Part shown: in pieces, positions 11,101 to 22,361 of the stretch | Layout of the letters: each line of letters starts with the position of its first letter | Numbering within the stretch: position 1 is the first letter of the stretch | Origin: Apostichopus leukothele | Lineage: Eukaryota > Echinodermata > Holothuroidea > Aspidochirotida > Stichopodidae | Length of the DNA: 31,783 bases | Reading direction: 5' to 3' | NCBI GenBank assembly: GCA_010014835.2 | Contig: JAAAKB020000027.1 | Span: 1,304,757 to 1,336,539, forward strand | The notes under the pieces: model-generated | Database searches by the model: none | Told to the model about the DNA's origin: nothing | Seen by the model: only the letters and a program-made list of their open reading frames with translations | Position numbers and translations under genes: made by a program

Positions 11101-14100
11101 TTTTGAATGCATATACAGTTTTTTTCCGGTAGATATCTGTAATCTGCAATAAGTGTCTATATTCATGCTCTGAAGAAGTGTTTGGCCGAGGAGATTTAAA
11201 TTACTTGTATTCGTCCCTCCTGATGTCATAGAATTAACATTAAATTGACATGACTCAATGGACATAATCTTATTATTCATAAATCTGTGAGTTTTACTGC
11301 AGTCACTCCATGACCTCTTGCAGTTTCTAATAATATCTCCTCTAACCTTGCAACTCATCAAAACAGACAAGTTTCTCCCTTCTTTTATTTTTTTACACTC
11401 CATGTTGTTTTCGGTTACTAAGAATCATAAACAAAAGAAAACACTTTTGTTTTTTGCTAAATTGTCCAGAGCAATAGCTGAAAGAATCAGAAGTGACGTG
11501 ATAAAAGGGCATCGCATTTAACACTTCTTAGATTGATAAAAAAAAACTAGTCACAGCATCTGGAACAGCGCTAGCGTGAATATGCTACTACACCAGAACG
11601 ATGAAACCGGCCAATCAAGTTGAAACTTAGCAACAAAGCTGCAGCTAAAAGAGAAATGTCATTACGGACAAGTGGCAGGATTCTTCGCGTTCACTGGGTC
11701 AGAAAAGGAAAAAGAAAACACGTAGAGATGGATAAGAACCTGCAATCCTGAATAAGCTCAACGAGCGAGCGGGGAGAGAATAAAGCAAATCATCACCACG
11801 AGTATGAACCGTGAATATTGTTTACTAAGATTCAGAAAGGAAAGGAAATTTAAACCAAGTTGGTAATAGAACCAAAGAGCTTGAGAAACTCATTTGAGAA
11901 TGTTGTCGTCATCTCTTCCTGTTCGTTTTATGTTTTTAAGACGTAGATAATTTCTGTCTTCATTCTTCTACCAGCATGATTGACCATTTGTTTTAAACTG
12001 ATTGCTGAGAGCAATTAAGTATGATTTTACGTGACATGTACTTTATCCTCCCCCCCCCAAAAAAAACCGTAAAGAAAATAGCTATTCCTTATTATGGCTA
12101 CGATAGCCCTAAAACTTCCAAATCATGTTTGGAAGAAGGCTTATTTACGATTGAATGAGATGTACGGATCATAAAAGCCGGTAATAAAAAGGAACTGTAG
12201 ATAATTTTTGCTCAATAAGTTGACCTATTATGACGTTTTTATCGCTATGCCAGGAACATTTGCGTGCAAATTAACAGCATAAAGCCACAAGTACCACCGC
12301 AGTGCACTAACTTTGGATGTAACAACGGCGGAATTGGTATTTTCATCCAATTATGTTACTTTAGGGGAAGGGAATTATTTGATTTTTAGGAGTTTTGAAG
12401 GATGGTTGCGATTATTGTCAGTTACGTCAATCTCTCGTTAAAAAAAGAACAGCATGAATGTAGCAAGGCTACAACAAATAGAAGTGTGTGCCATTAAGCC
12501 ACATAAGTGTTAAAAAGCATTTAAATCCACGTGATATTCTACAACACTGATATAGCATAATGATAGAGTAGTGTTGATCATGAGCTCCTTAGTAGTGTAG
12601 TGCAAGTAACAAAGAGTTGTTTATTCCCAGCTTCCATGTGAGCTGTATCATCATTTGCATCTTTTAATGTCTTAGTGTTGGTCGTTATATTTTTACTATG
12701 CTCAGTATACACTGTGGCATTGAATTGACAATTCATGTTCTGATTAAATAGCTCCTCCCTCCTCTGTAATAAGGTGAGTGGGATACTGTGGATGCCATTG
12801 CAGACTGTGACAATGTCAAAGTATCATTAACAGCTGAAATCATGAAATTTTACTATAATGAGATTATTAGTCATTGGTTTATTTCTATAAGCCGCCCGCA
12901 CTAGCTGCTAAAAAAAAAAATCTTATTTATATTGTCATTTATCGTGCTGCACATAGCATTAAGAGCCCTGTTAAGCATAACTATGTCTTATAATTTGCAT
13001 CTGGCAGTTAATGCATCAGATCTAGATTTCAATGGCATCCAATAATTGAACGGGAAATCCAATTTTAAATTATGCATAGCAATTGTCTTACTGTACAATT
13101 TCTAAAAAAGAAAAAAAATGTGTAACATGTAAAAAGCCACTATCATACAATTTTGCACAGATATGTGTAGCAATACGACCTACTGTGCATTGGTATAGAT
13201 ATATTATTGCCTGTGACTGAATAGATGAAGGGAAATGACGTTACCTCCCTGATAGCTAGGTGCCCTCTCTCTCTACAGGACTGAACATTATATACTTGTT
13301 CCCTTTATTGTCACATAATTATCAAATTTCTGTTCAGACAAGTCTAATAAGCATGTAACATTGTTTAATTGCTTTCTTTTATGCTGTAGATAAAATCAGC
13401 TTTGATTGTTCATGAGATTCACCTTTCTCATCAGTATCCTCATAGCTGCTCTGTCGCTCTTCGTAGACTTATCCAACATTGATGCAACATGAAGAAGACA
13501 CATTCCCGCAGCCCTCACGGAGGAGGATAAAATAAAAAAAAAACAATGATAGAAAAACATTTTAAGAAGTTTGCAAAAAAGATTAAAATGATGTTGAGAG
13601 GCTTCATTGTTGTATATTTGTCTGCGTTTAACAAATTAACTTGTGCGTGATGTTATTTGAGTCAGTAAAATACAGGCCTTCAGTCCTCGTCTTCATATTA
13701 ACTGCTGTACCCACTGTAGTATCGCTGAAAGATAATTTAGGGAGTCGCGGAAGTGCATAGCAACCAATATCAATGGAAGCTTATAATTCATTCCAATTTT
13801 GACTCATAAATTATGAAAGGCGAGGAAATAACTGGAAGCACTCCTTCTTCTTCTTTATGATGATACAGGTAGCAGGTGCTGTAACACAGTCAGGATCTTC
13901 ATTTGACACGTTTGTAAATTGCTTTAATCGGCCATTTTGTAGACTTTTCACCAGTCAACACATTTTAAGAGGTTAACACATGCGAGCTTTCATCTGTATC
14001 AGCTCTTGAGAGTGTGAAAACTGAGATGGAAATTTGCAGCTTCGAGATATAGCAATAAGAGGAGAAACTAGTCATTGACTTTGCACTAACACACACACCA

Positions 14101-16436
14101 TAGAAACACCAATTGTTCCTTGCTTACAAAAAAAAAAAAAAAAATACCAAAGGCCATCTAACTTCTAACCAAAATAAAAGATATTGAGTCTATAAGCAAT
14201 ACATTAGTGTTGAAGAACAGGTAATACGTGCTGACAAAGATATAGCACAGAATCAAAATGTACACAGCTGCTTGCATATATACACTGTAGTATCAGTTTA
14301 TTGAGCATTGTTGGGGATTTTCTCGTCTAAACATTCTAATTCTATTACTTGTAAAGATATATAATCTCAAAAAGGAATTTTGCATGGGACGTTCTTCCAT
14401 ACATGGACCTCATTTTAGGGATTGTTTGAAGTAAATTTTTACACGCTTAGTTATAATTGGCATTAAGGGATATAAAAGTGCAGTTATTTAGTTTTTAAGG
14501 CATTTATGATCAGTAATAATTCATCATGGAAAATCACCTACTGTATCAAGTATTTGTACACAGGTTTCTCAAAATGTTTCATTCAAGATACACATTGCAT
14601 GAATTATTTTTGCACTTGCAGCATGCACAGGTAATTAACAAGAAAGTGGAATTAGATAATGGGTTATTACAATTAGGCAATTATAAGCATGTGCCTGTAT
14701 CTATTTAAGTAAAACAACTGATCACCATTCTTAAGACATAGCGCTCGCTCGTTCGTTTCCACTTAAGTCATTGAGAGGTCTTCCTGCTGTTTTTAGCCTC
14801 ATTTTCTGTTATTTGAAGGAAGAGCATTGATGGATGATCAAAAATTATCTCACATGGATTTCCTACAAGTCATAGCAGCGATGGTTGTTTCATCAAGTAT
14901 TGAAGCAAAAGTGAAACTAACTAGTACACAGTCATTCGTGTAACAAGTTTTTTCCTTGTTTCGAAATGTGTGCAATGAACGGGTTATAGGTTCGAAAATC
15001 CTGTAAAAATTTCTCCAATTTTTTTTGATGTTTCCTGATTGTACAACATCGTTTTCAGATACCTTCCTGATTATTGCATCTGACAGAGAGAACGCCATCT
15101 GGATATTTTGTAGCAGTTCTTTCTCTCGAAGCAGGATTGTATCGTTCGTCGTTAACTAGCTTCAGCTGCATCTTGGTTTGAACATTAAGATAACACAGAG
15201 AGCAATTGTGCCTGGATTTTCCAATCAATACACTAAGTAGTGAGAAACCAGACACCACTGGGCCTCTGTCCATAGGGTCACAGGAATATTCACTATGAAA
15301 TCATATACACTTCATCCATTGCAAAGGGATCTTAAAGATCTGGCAGTTACCCTGGGCCCCCTGATAAATATCGCTGCTGACAATTCTTGACCTTCAACTA
15401 TGGCCAGATGAAGAGATGCTTTATTATAAGAAAGAAAGAAAACTTGCTCTGTAGCTCTTGGAAAGTTTTCTTTTACATTAAACAAAATAGCAGCAGTGCC
15501 CAATCTGTCAGGTATCATACTTATACTCATGCTTACTATCTTTACAGAAACAGTTTGTCTTAACAGTCACCTGATATATTTAATGGTGCCCTTGATCCCA
15601 ACCAGTCTGGACATTTTTATGAGGTTAACTTTTCCCACAAGTTTACCAAATTTAGAGAGCCTCTATGTCCCATTAAAGCAGCATTTTGTTGTATTTGGTT
15701 GAAGAATTTTGCAGCAATTTTGACTTAAAAAATGTTAAATATTGTTTTTGGTATATGATGGGAAATGAATCAATTTGAGACTCCTGTTGATTTTTTTTTT
15801 TAATCACTGAAAGATAATAGCCAGGAATTCCTCCTGATGAACCCAGTTTTACTCAGATGGTTATGTGCATTGTTTGTGGAAAAGCCAGTCGACGACTTCA
15901 GTGTTGAATGGGTTCCTATGTCATGAAATATAAAGTATTATTGAAAATGAAGAAACAAGATGGAAATTTTTGATGTAACTTATTCAAAGTTTAAAAATTG
16001 AAAGTAAATTTGAAGTTATGCATTTTATGATATCATACAATAGACAACATGGATAGTTTCTGAATTTATAAGAAAAAAATGACGTTCATGCCACATTAAA
16101 CTGATTAGTTAAATTATCTAGCAATATCTAAGAGTTATACTTGTGGTCATTGATTAGAATGTTTTTTTTTTTCATTGTCACTGCTTTCACTTTTGACTTT
16201 ATTGAAAGCAAATCTGAGTAATATTTGTGTAATGATGTATGGATACATAATACTTCCCCAAAAGTTTAGAAATAAAGAGGTTGGTAGGTGGGGGGAGGGA
16301 AGGTGAGAGGAGTTAAGGTTTGTACAGTAATCTACAGGTCCTATGTCTGATATTAACTTGTGGAAAGCAAAGACCCACTATATAAAATACAAAATATTAA
16401 AAAATATTTACAATAGGCAATGACAAGTGGTAGGTT
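8151..16436 (+). other. Intron, middle part
   Basis: No gene is recognised. It contains A-rich runs at 8869-8897, 9969-9983 and 14128-14144, a C-run at about 12049-12058 followed by A's, and a short G-rich stretch near 16287-16313. None of the A-runs has a convincing AATAAA just upstream or visible target duplications. Blocks near 11540-11800 and 12930-13110 look less simple than their surroundings. Several overlapping minus-strand open frames lie at 14850-15530, but no protein family is recognisable in them. Confidence 0.55.
12930..13110. promoter_or_regulatory. Homeodomain/POU-site-rich block, possible enhancer
   Basis: The stretch contains an ATTTGCAT octamer (12993-13000), several ATGCAT/TGCATA cores, AATAATTGAA, and two CAATT/AATTG pairs within about 100 bp, with little simple repeat. 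A second ATTTGCAT lies nearby at 12653-12660. Such clustering is common in developmental enhancers but also arises by chance in AT-rich DNA. No conservation data are available. Confidence 0.2.
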
Positions 16437-16461
16437 CAGTTAAAACTACCAGTTTTAACTG
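16437..16461. repeat. Short perfect hairpin
   Basis: CAGTTAAAACT (16437-16447) and AGTTTTAACTG (16451-16461) are exact reverse complements around a 3-nt ACC loop. A partial direct copy, ATTAAAACTACCAGT, follows immediately. It could be a stem-loop in the transcript or a by-product of local duplication. Confidence 0.6.
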
Positions 16462-16540
16462 GGATTAAAACTACCAGTCCTTATATACAACTCTGGAGGT
16501 CGCACAAGTCTCCTATGTTATAGGTTTGCTCTCCATATAT

Positions 16541-16788
16541 GTTAGCTTTACTATTTGTAATATGTTAGCATATATGTTAACTATGCTATCTATAATATGT
16601 TAGCATATATGTTAACTGTGCTATCTCTAATATGTTAGCATATGTTAACTGTGCTATCTCTAATATGTTAGCATATATGTTAACTGTGCTATCTCTTATA
16701 TGTTAGCTGTTAACTGTGTTATTATCTCATATGTTAGCAGTGCTGTCCACCATATTTTACTATATATGTTAGCATGTTAGCTGTAGTG
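16541..16788. repeat. 35-bp minisatellite (degenerate)
   Basis: Units run from TATGTTAGCATATATG through TTAACTGTGCTATCTCTAA to the next TATGTTAG, with a period of about 35 bp. Roughly five to six units are visible. They are cleanest at 16559-16700 and become degenerate or truncated toward 16788. No open frame or other gene signal accompanies it. Confidence 0.85.
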
Positions 16789-17636
16789 CTGTACTAGGGG
16801 AATACGCAAGGTCCCGTGACCACAGACTAATTCCCAGAATGCTAACAGTTGTAACATGGTCCGATTCACTGACCAGATACACAGAACAATTAACTGACTG
16901 AACATGTCCATATACACTTACAATATAGCAGGTTAGAAATCATGATAATAAAGCAATGACAATAATTGAGCAAATACTCCAATTATTTACACGTCCATCA
17001 GTAGACTTTCAAGTTTTTGAGACATCAAAGAACGGGGCTTGTCTGTAATTCCTTGTCACTTCAACATCCATTGATGTGATAGTTTACTGGTGACATATTT
17101 ACATTGTTGTATATTAAAAAGCAGGTGGGTATTGAATATGGGAAACTAAAGAAAAAGTAACACTTAAAAAATTAATTTTTGATGCGTCTCTGAATTTTTC
17201 ATCTGTTCGGTAAGGACTAGTCTAGATCATAAAATTTAGACAGTTATACTTTAACGGCACACAATTAATCTGATCAAGAGATATTTTTGCTTGAAGTGGC
17301 TTGTTCTTTAAAAGCAGTCAATTTCTTTAACTATATGATACTGAAATCCTATAACAATGGAAGTCATGAAGTCCTTTACTTGGTCAACTTTCATTTCGAA
17401 CGGAAGACTGAAATAAAAAGGGAGAAAGAAAACAAAATCCAGGTTTCTAGTATGTTGCTTGCATCTGATCATTGCAAATATGAACGTAACTGAGCTATCT
17501 GGCTTGGAAAATCATGCATTAACATACTTGATAAGAATTGCGCATCTGATGAAAACCTATTTAGCACTGTGCCCCCTTGGTTCACTATCCTTGGGTTAAA
17601 TGTCTACTTATGTCTACTAATGTCTTAGTCCAGAAG

Positions 17637-17717
17637 CCAAACCACAGACGTAGGAAGTGTGGGAGTGAGGGGAGTGGGAGCTTGAGCCCCCCAACCAAGT
17701 GAGGGGAGTTGGGGGCT
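17637..17717. repeat. GC-rich dispersed-repeat-like fragment with internal repeats
   Basis: The 12-mer AGTGAGGGGAGT occurs twice (17664-17675 and 17698-17709). AGCCCCCCAAC (17685-17695) pairs with GTTGGGGGCT (17708-17717). A G/C-rich island with a foldable centre in AT-rich intron suggests a fragment of a dispersed element, of unknown family. Confidence 0.4.
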
Positions 17718-19252
17718 TTAGATACTTCCATGAAAATTTGAACAATATGCTGATATTGTTTTCGGCACTGCAATAAACTACTCTGTAATGATCTTGTTTG
17801 AGTCAGTAATTCTGTAAAAAAACTCAGCCTCAGGTAATTTGACTAACGTTCTATGCTTGCCTGACTAATCTGACATTGATGTTGTGGAGTTTTGACACAG
17901 TTGGCACTCCATGCTTTCCTTCCCTGTCCAAGACGATATGATGATATGTGTCACTGTGGGCATTCCTTTATTACAAATTCAAATTTCGAGGTCTACAGCA
18001 CTGCTACATTAAAATTTACCGTGGGCCCGTGGCAAATATAAGAGTTTGGCCACAAACATACTTGTTAATTGAAGTTAATTTTGCGATATAGAAATAATAA
18101 AAGGTGATGTATTTCTTTTATCTAGTTAAGTATGCGAGAAGAAATTGCTGTTCAGCTGATTTTTATTAGGGTGACAATTGTCAATTCATAGGATAAACTG
18201 GCAAGTCAGTGGCAAGTAGCTTGTTAGTGAGTTCTTTCCTAGTAAATTATGCACAATGTGATTGCTTCCAACATTAGGCTAAGCCTATACTATAATCGTG
18301 ATCACAACTGAAATTCTTGGATATAAATTCACCTCCAATGGTAGCACCGTTATGCATCTAAGTACCCTCAATTTGGTAGAAATTCTCAAAGGTGAGGGGG
18401 ATCTCACCAGTACGCACGCCCTGCCATATTGGTAACATTTGTCGGGCAAATCATTACAGTCACCCTCCCCACACCCCAATTCCAATTGGGCTTCTACTCC
18501 TATGCCCATGAGTCTGACACATGTCTTATGACACATTTTCATCTATTCACAAGCCATTTGAAATGTTTCTTAAGAAACCATTCAAGGCTAATTAGAGGGT
18601 ATTTCTCTTATTTTTCCGACTGCCCTTCTACCAGTTCCCTCTCTCCTTCCCATCACTGGGTGGATCCCCTGTCTTTAAGCAATGTTTATTTCAAGTGCAA
18701 CAGGATTTATATTCCCATCAGTTAGTTCATGGTTGGATATCAATGCTTTGTCTAATGAGTATTGTTTGAAGTGCATACTACTCAATGCACTGAACTCCCG
18801 CTTGGCCGATTACCAGCACAATAGTGAGTGGCATGAACAATACAGCAGAAGACTATGGAGAGAGAAGAAAACCGCAGAAAGCTATCAATAGTTATGAAGG
18901 AAGTAGTTGTCACCTCTTCAAACTGTATTGAACAACCTCTCTCCTTTTGTTATCCACAAGCTTAGGTAGGTGGGTTGACCAGTAATCAAATGGGTACATT
19001 GATTTACTCCTGCAGGTGACAAGGTCACTGGTATATCAACATAAAAAGGCTTTTTTATATAGCTTTTTTCAACCTAATGGGAATGGTCTGTTTGTTTATG
19101 TAGGACTTGGGACAAAAGTGGCCACAATAAAGATGAATGGTGGTGCACAGCTAGTAGCAGTATAAAGCAGAGAGTTTGTATAATGATTGCACTGCCAAGG
19201 TTGTGGAATGATATTAAAGTTACTACAGTCAGGTTATGGCATCATCCTGCTT

Positions 19253-19281
19253 GGGGGAGGGGGGGGGAGGAGGAGGAGGGG
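19253..19281 (+). other. G-run, G-quadruplex candidate
   Basis: The sequence is a run of G5, A, G9 and then AGG triplets ending in G4. It has enough G-tracts for a two- or three-layer quadruplex on the sense strand, hence also in the pre-mRNA if the gene runs on the + strand. Confidence 0.5.
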
Positions 19282-20269
19282 AACCCACTGCTTCCCCATG
19301 TTTTAGGCAAGTGCTCCATGGACCGTAAGTTAATTTATAGCATCCATTGTAAGAAAGAGAGAAGTTTAGTGTTGAAGTAACATTGAAGCTATGTTAGTAT
19401 TTCATGGCAGCTCAATTGATACAGGTTTAGACTATTTGCTGGCTATCAAGGTCGTCATGGTTATTGCTCTCAAATGTATTAGGATTACAATGTAAATGGT
19501 TTGTTCAGGCTCAAAACTTCTAATAGCATCATTGACCTGCCACCCTTATAACATCATGCTATCATTGAGTGTGTATATTGAATTTTCTCCTCACTGCCTG
19601 GATACAATTTTGTGGATATTAGTACACGTATGTAGGATTAGATACACTTTGTAATAGCAATTGTTAGCATGCTTAACTTTGGGGCTACTGCCTCTTCTTA
19701 AATATACTCACCCCAACAGTGCTATAATTACCAACTTATTACTTTCAAGATTGTCAAGGAACATAACCTCAAAATACTTAAAAAAGAAAGAAAAGAAAGA
19801 CACTTTGAACTTAAAAACATTCAAATAAATTGATTTTGAAGAAAAATTCCTTCCTAGTTATTTTCTGCAATATCAAGAGAGCTGTAGATTTTAACCTTTG
19901 ACTCCAATGTGACCCCTATGGCCCCATAAGTCTGAACAATTTGTTGACTGACAGATTCTTATTTGTTTGGCATGACCTTAAGGTCTCTTGTGAGTCACTA
20001 CTGTTCATTGGAATGAAAGTTATGAAACAAGGGTAGGCTTTGTGCAGTAGTCTGCTCTTATATATTTATCACTACGATTTCAATTCCATATATATATATA
20101 TTTAGATATAGCTATCTGTCCTTTGGAACATTTTGAGAGGGAGTTGTTACACAACACAAAATAGAAAAACTTATATTCAATGGCATGTGATGTGAGTGTA
20201 TGGGTTATATGCATGATGAAGAAAAAAGAAAGAGTCTTGTAACTTTTATCATCATCAATGAGATTAGTT

Positions 20270-20700
20270 GAAGTATGGATAGAGAGGATTAGAGAGGAAG
20301 TATGGATAGAGAGGATAAGAGAGGATTAGAGAGTTTTAGAGAGGAAGTATGGATAGAGAGGATTAGAGAGGATTAGAGAGCATTAGATAGGAAGTATGGA
20401 TAGACTAGAGAGGATTAGATAGGAAGTATGGATAGAGAGGATAAGAGAGGAAGCATTGATAGAGAGGATAAGACAGTAAGTATGGATAGAGGGGATTAGA
20501 GAGGAAGTATGGATAGAGAGGATTAGAGAGGAAGTATTGATAGAGAGGATAAGAGAGTGAGTATGGATAGAGAGGATTAGAGAGGAAGTATGGATAGAGA
20601 GGATTAGAGAGTAAGCATTGATAGAGAGGATAAGAGAGTAAGTATGGATAGAGAGGATTAGAGAGGAAGTATGGATCGAGAGGATTAGAGAGGTTTGGGA
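20270..20700. repeat. 27-bp minisatellite, purine-rich on the + strand
   Basis: The unit is GAAGTATGGATAGAGAG followed by GATTAGAGAG, with a period of 27 bp and about 14-16 copies. Some units are shortened or extended by 9-12 bp blocks. The + strand is almost all purine plus T. Because 27 is a multiple of three, the minus strand stays open for about 120 codons as a 9-residue repeat (LILSIHTSS-like). That frame is explained by the repeat and is not called as a gene. Confidence 0.92.
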
Positions 20701-21363
20701 GGAAGAAGGGTTACAGGAGGGGTAGAGAGGTATGAGGCAGCAGACACACATTCATTCTACCAATAGTGGCTTGATCTTCTTTTTTGTAGCAATTGATGAT
20801 GATACTAACTTATTTTAGAGGACGAGAAACCTGCTTCTGTAAAACTGATGAAAGGTTCTTTTCAGGTAATAGTGGGCTTTCAGATATATGTTTCTGCACT
20901 AGTATGTTAGATGCTTGAATAACTGCTTCATGGTACTGTTGTCTCTGCTACAGCCTACAACCATGCAATGCGTGTCTTTGTCTTGCACAGGCTCTCTGAC
21001 AGAAATTAATTACTATATAGCCTAATAAATGGTAGATCATTTACTTGCTTTCCCAGTTTCTGTAGTTATTTATTTAGCAGCTTGTCCGCCCCTGGTGTAT
21101 TGTACAAACATCTCAAACAGAAACCAAATTTAGTTCCAGTTTTATGATGAGAGAGTGTAAATAGAAAGTAAAACCATCACTATATATTCTGTAGTAGTAG
21201 CTTACCAAGTCATATATGTGTTGAGCTGCTTTGAGCTATATTATTAGTGTTGAACTTAAACAAAGGAAAAAAAGGGTTTTAAAGACTGAAATGTCTCAAA
21301 TTTTGATGGAACTGAAAGTGATGACATCATTCTTGATGAACAGATGTTGACTCTTCAATATTT
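20701..21363 (+). other. Spacer between the 27-bp and 68/74-bp arrays
   Basis: Ordinary AT-rich intron; I see no gene, repeat or RNA in it. Confidence 0.5.
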
Positions 21364-22361
21364 ACTAGTGATGGTATTTGATGGTTCTACATGGGTATAT
21401 GCAGTTTGTATTATCATACATAATAGATAGTACTAGTGATGGTATTTGATGGTTCTACATGCGTATATGCAGTTTGTATTATCATGCATAATAGATAGAA
21501 CTAGTACTAGTGATGGTATTTGATGGTTCTACGTGCGTATATATGCAGTTTGTATTATCATACATAATAGATAGTACTATTGATGGTTCTACGTGCGTAT
21601 ATGCAGTTTGTATTATCATGCATAATAGATAGTACTTAGTACTAGTGATGGTATTTGGTGGTTCTACTTGTGTAAATGCAGTTTGTATAATCATGCATAA
21701 TAGATAGTACTAGTGATGGTATTTGATGGTTCTACATAGGCATATGCAGTTTGTATTATCATGCATAATAGATAGTACTAGTACTAGTTAGTGATGGTAT
21801 TTGATGGTTCTACATGGGTATATGCAGTTTGTATAATCATGCATAATAGATAGTACTAGTGATGGTATTTGATGGTTCTACATGGGTATATGCAGTTTGT
21901 ATTATCATGCATAATAGATAGTACTAGTACTAGTGATGGTATTTGATGGTTCTACATGGGTAAATGCAGTTTGTATTATCATGCATCATAGATAGTACTA
22001 GTACTAGTGATGGTATTTGATGGTTCTACATGGGTAAATGCAGTTTGTATTATCATGCATAATAGATAGAACTAGTACTAGTGATGGTATTTGATGGTTC
22101 TACATGGGTATGCAGTTTGTATTATCATGCATAATAGATAGTACTAGTGATGGTATTTGATGGTTCTACATGGGTATATATGCAGTTTGTATTATCATGC
22201 ATAGTAGATAGTACTAGTACTAGTGATGGTATTTGATGGTTCTACATGGGTATATGCAGTTTGTATTATCATGCATAATAGATAGTAATAGTACTAGTGA
22301 TGGTATTTGATGGTTCTACATGGGTATATGCAGTTTGTATTATCATGCATAATAGATAGAA
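21364..22361. repeat. 68/74-bp minisatellite, 14 copies
   Basis: Fourteen copies share the core GCAGTTTGTATTATCATGCA preceded by GATGGTATTTGATGG and TTCTACATGGG. Junctions come in two forms: a short one (AGATAGTACTAGTGATGG, about 68-bp period) and a long one with an extra ACTAGT (about 74-bp period), the long one forming the palindrome GTACTAGTAC. One unit near 21585 lacks part of the junction. Copies are highly similar, which points to recent amplification or homogenisation. A 70-codon minus-strand open frame here is a by-product of the repeat. Confidence 0.95.

Larger units (their letters stand above)
16789..20269 (+). other. Intron between tandem arrays
   Basis: No gene is recognised. It holds the GC-rich repeat fragment at 17637-17717, the G-run at 19253-19281 and a short (TA)n at about 20089-20101. 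Two overlapping plus-strand open frames at 18429-18891 give serine- and tyrosine-rich translations without family features or convincing splice context, and are not called as genes. Confidence 0.5.

Noticed and set aside
10672-11403. Minus-strand frames of 72 and 108 codons
   Set aside because: No recognisable domain, random-looking composition, and no splice signals that would make them exons.
14128-14144. 17-base A-run as a retroposon tail
   Set aside because: No AATAAA close upstream and no visible target duplication; treated as a simple A-run.
14980-15012. B-box-like GGTTCGAAAATCC, suggesting a tRNA
   Set aside because: There is no matching A-box or foldable acceptor and anticodon stems around it.
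18429-18891. Overlapping plus-strand frames of 98 and 69 codons
   Set aside because: Different frames, low similarity to any known protein type, and no clear exon boundaries.
20383-20751. Minus-strand 122-codon frame with 9-residue repeats
   Set aside because: It is the translation of the 27-bp minisatellite, with no independent sign of coding.
21482-21694. Minus-strand 70-codon frame in the 68/74-bp array
   Set aside because: It is a by-product of the repeat; the reading frame is lost in neighbouring units.
21364-22361. CRISPR-like array
   Set aside because: The repeated part spans the whole unit with no unique spacers, and the context is a eukaryotic intron; it is a minisatellite.
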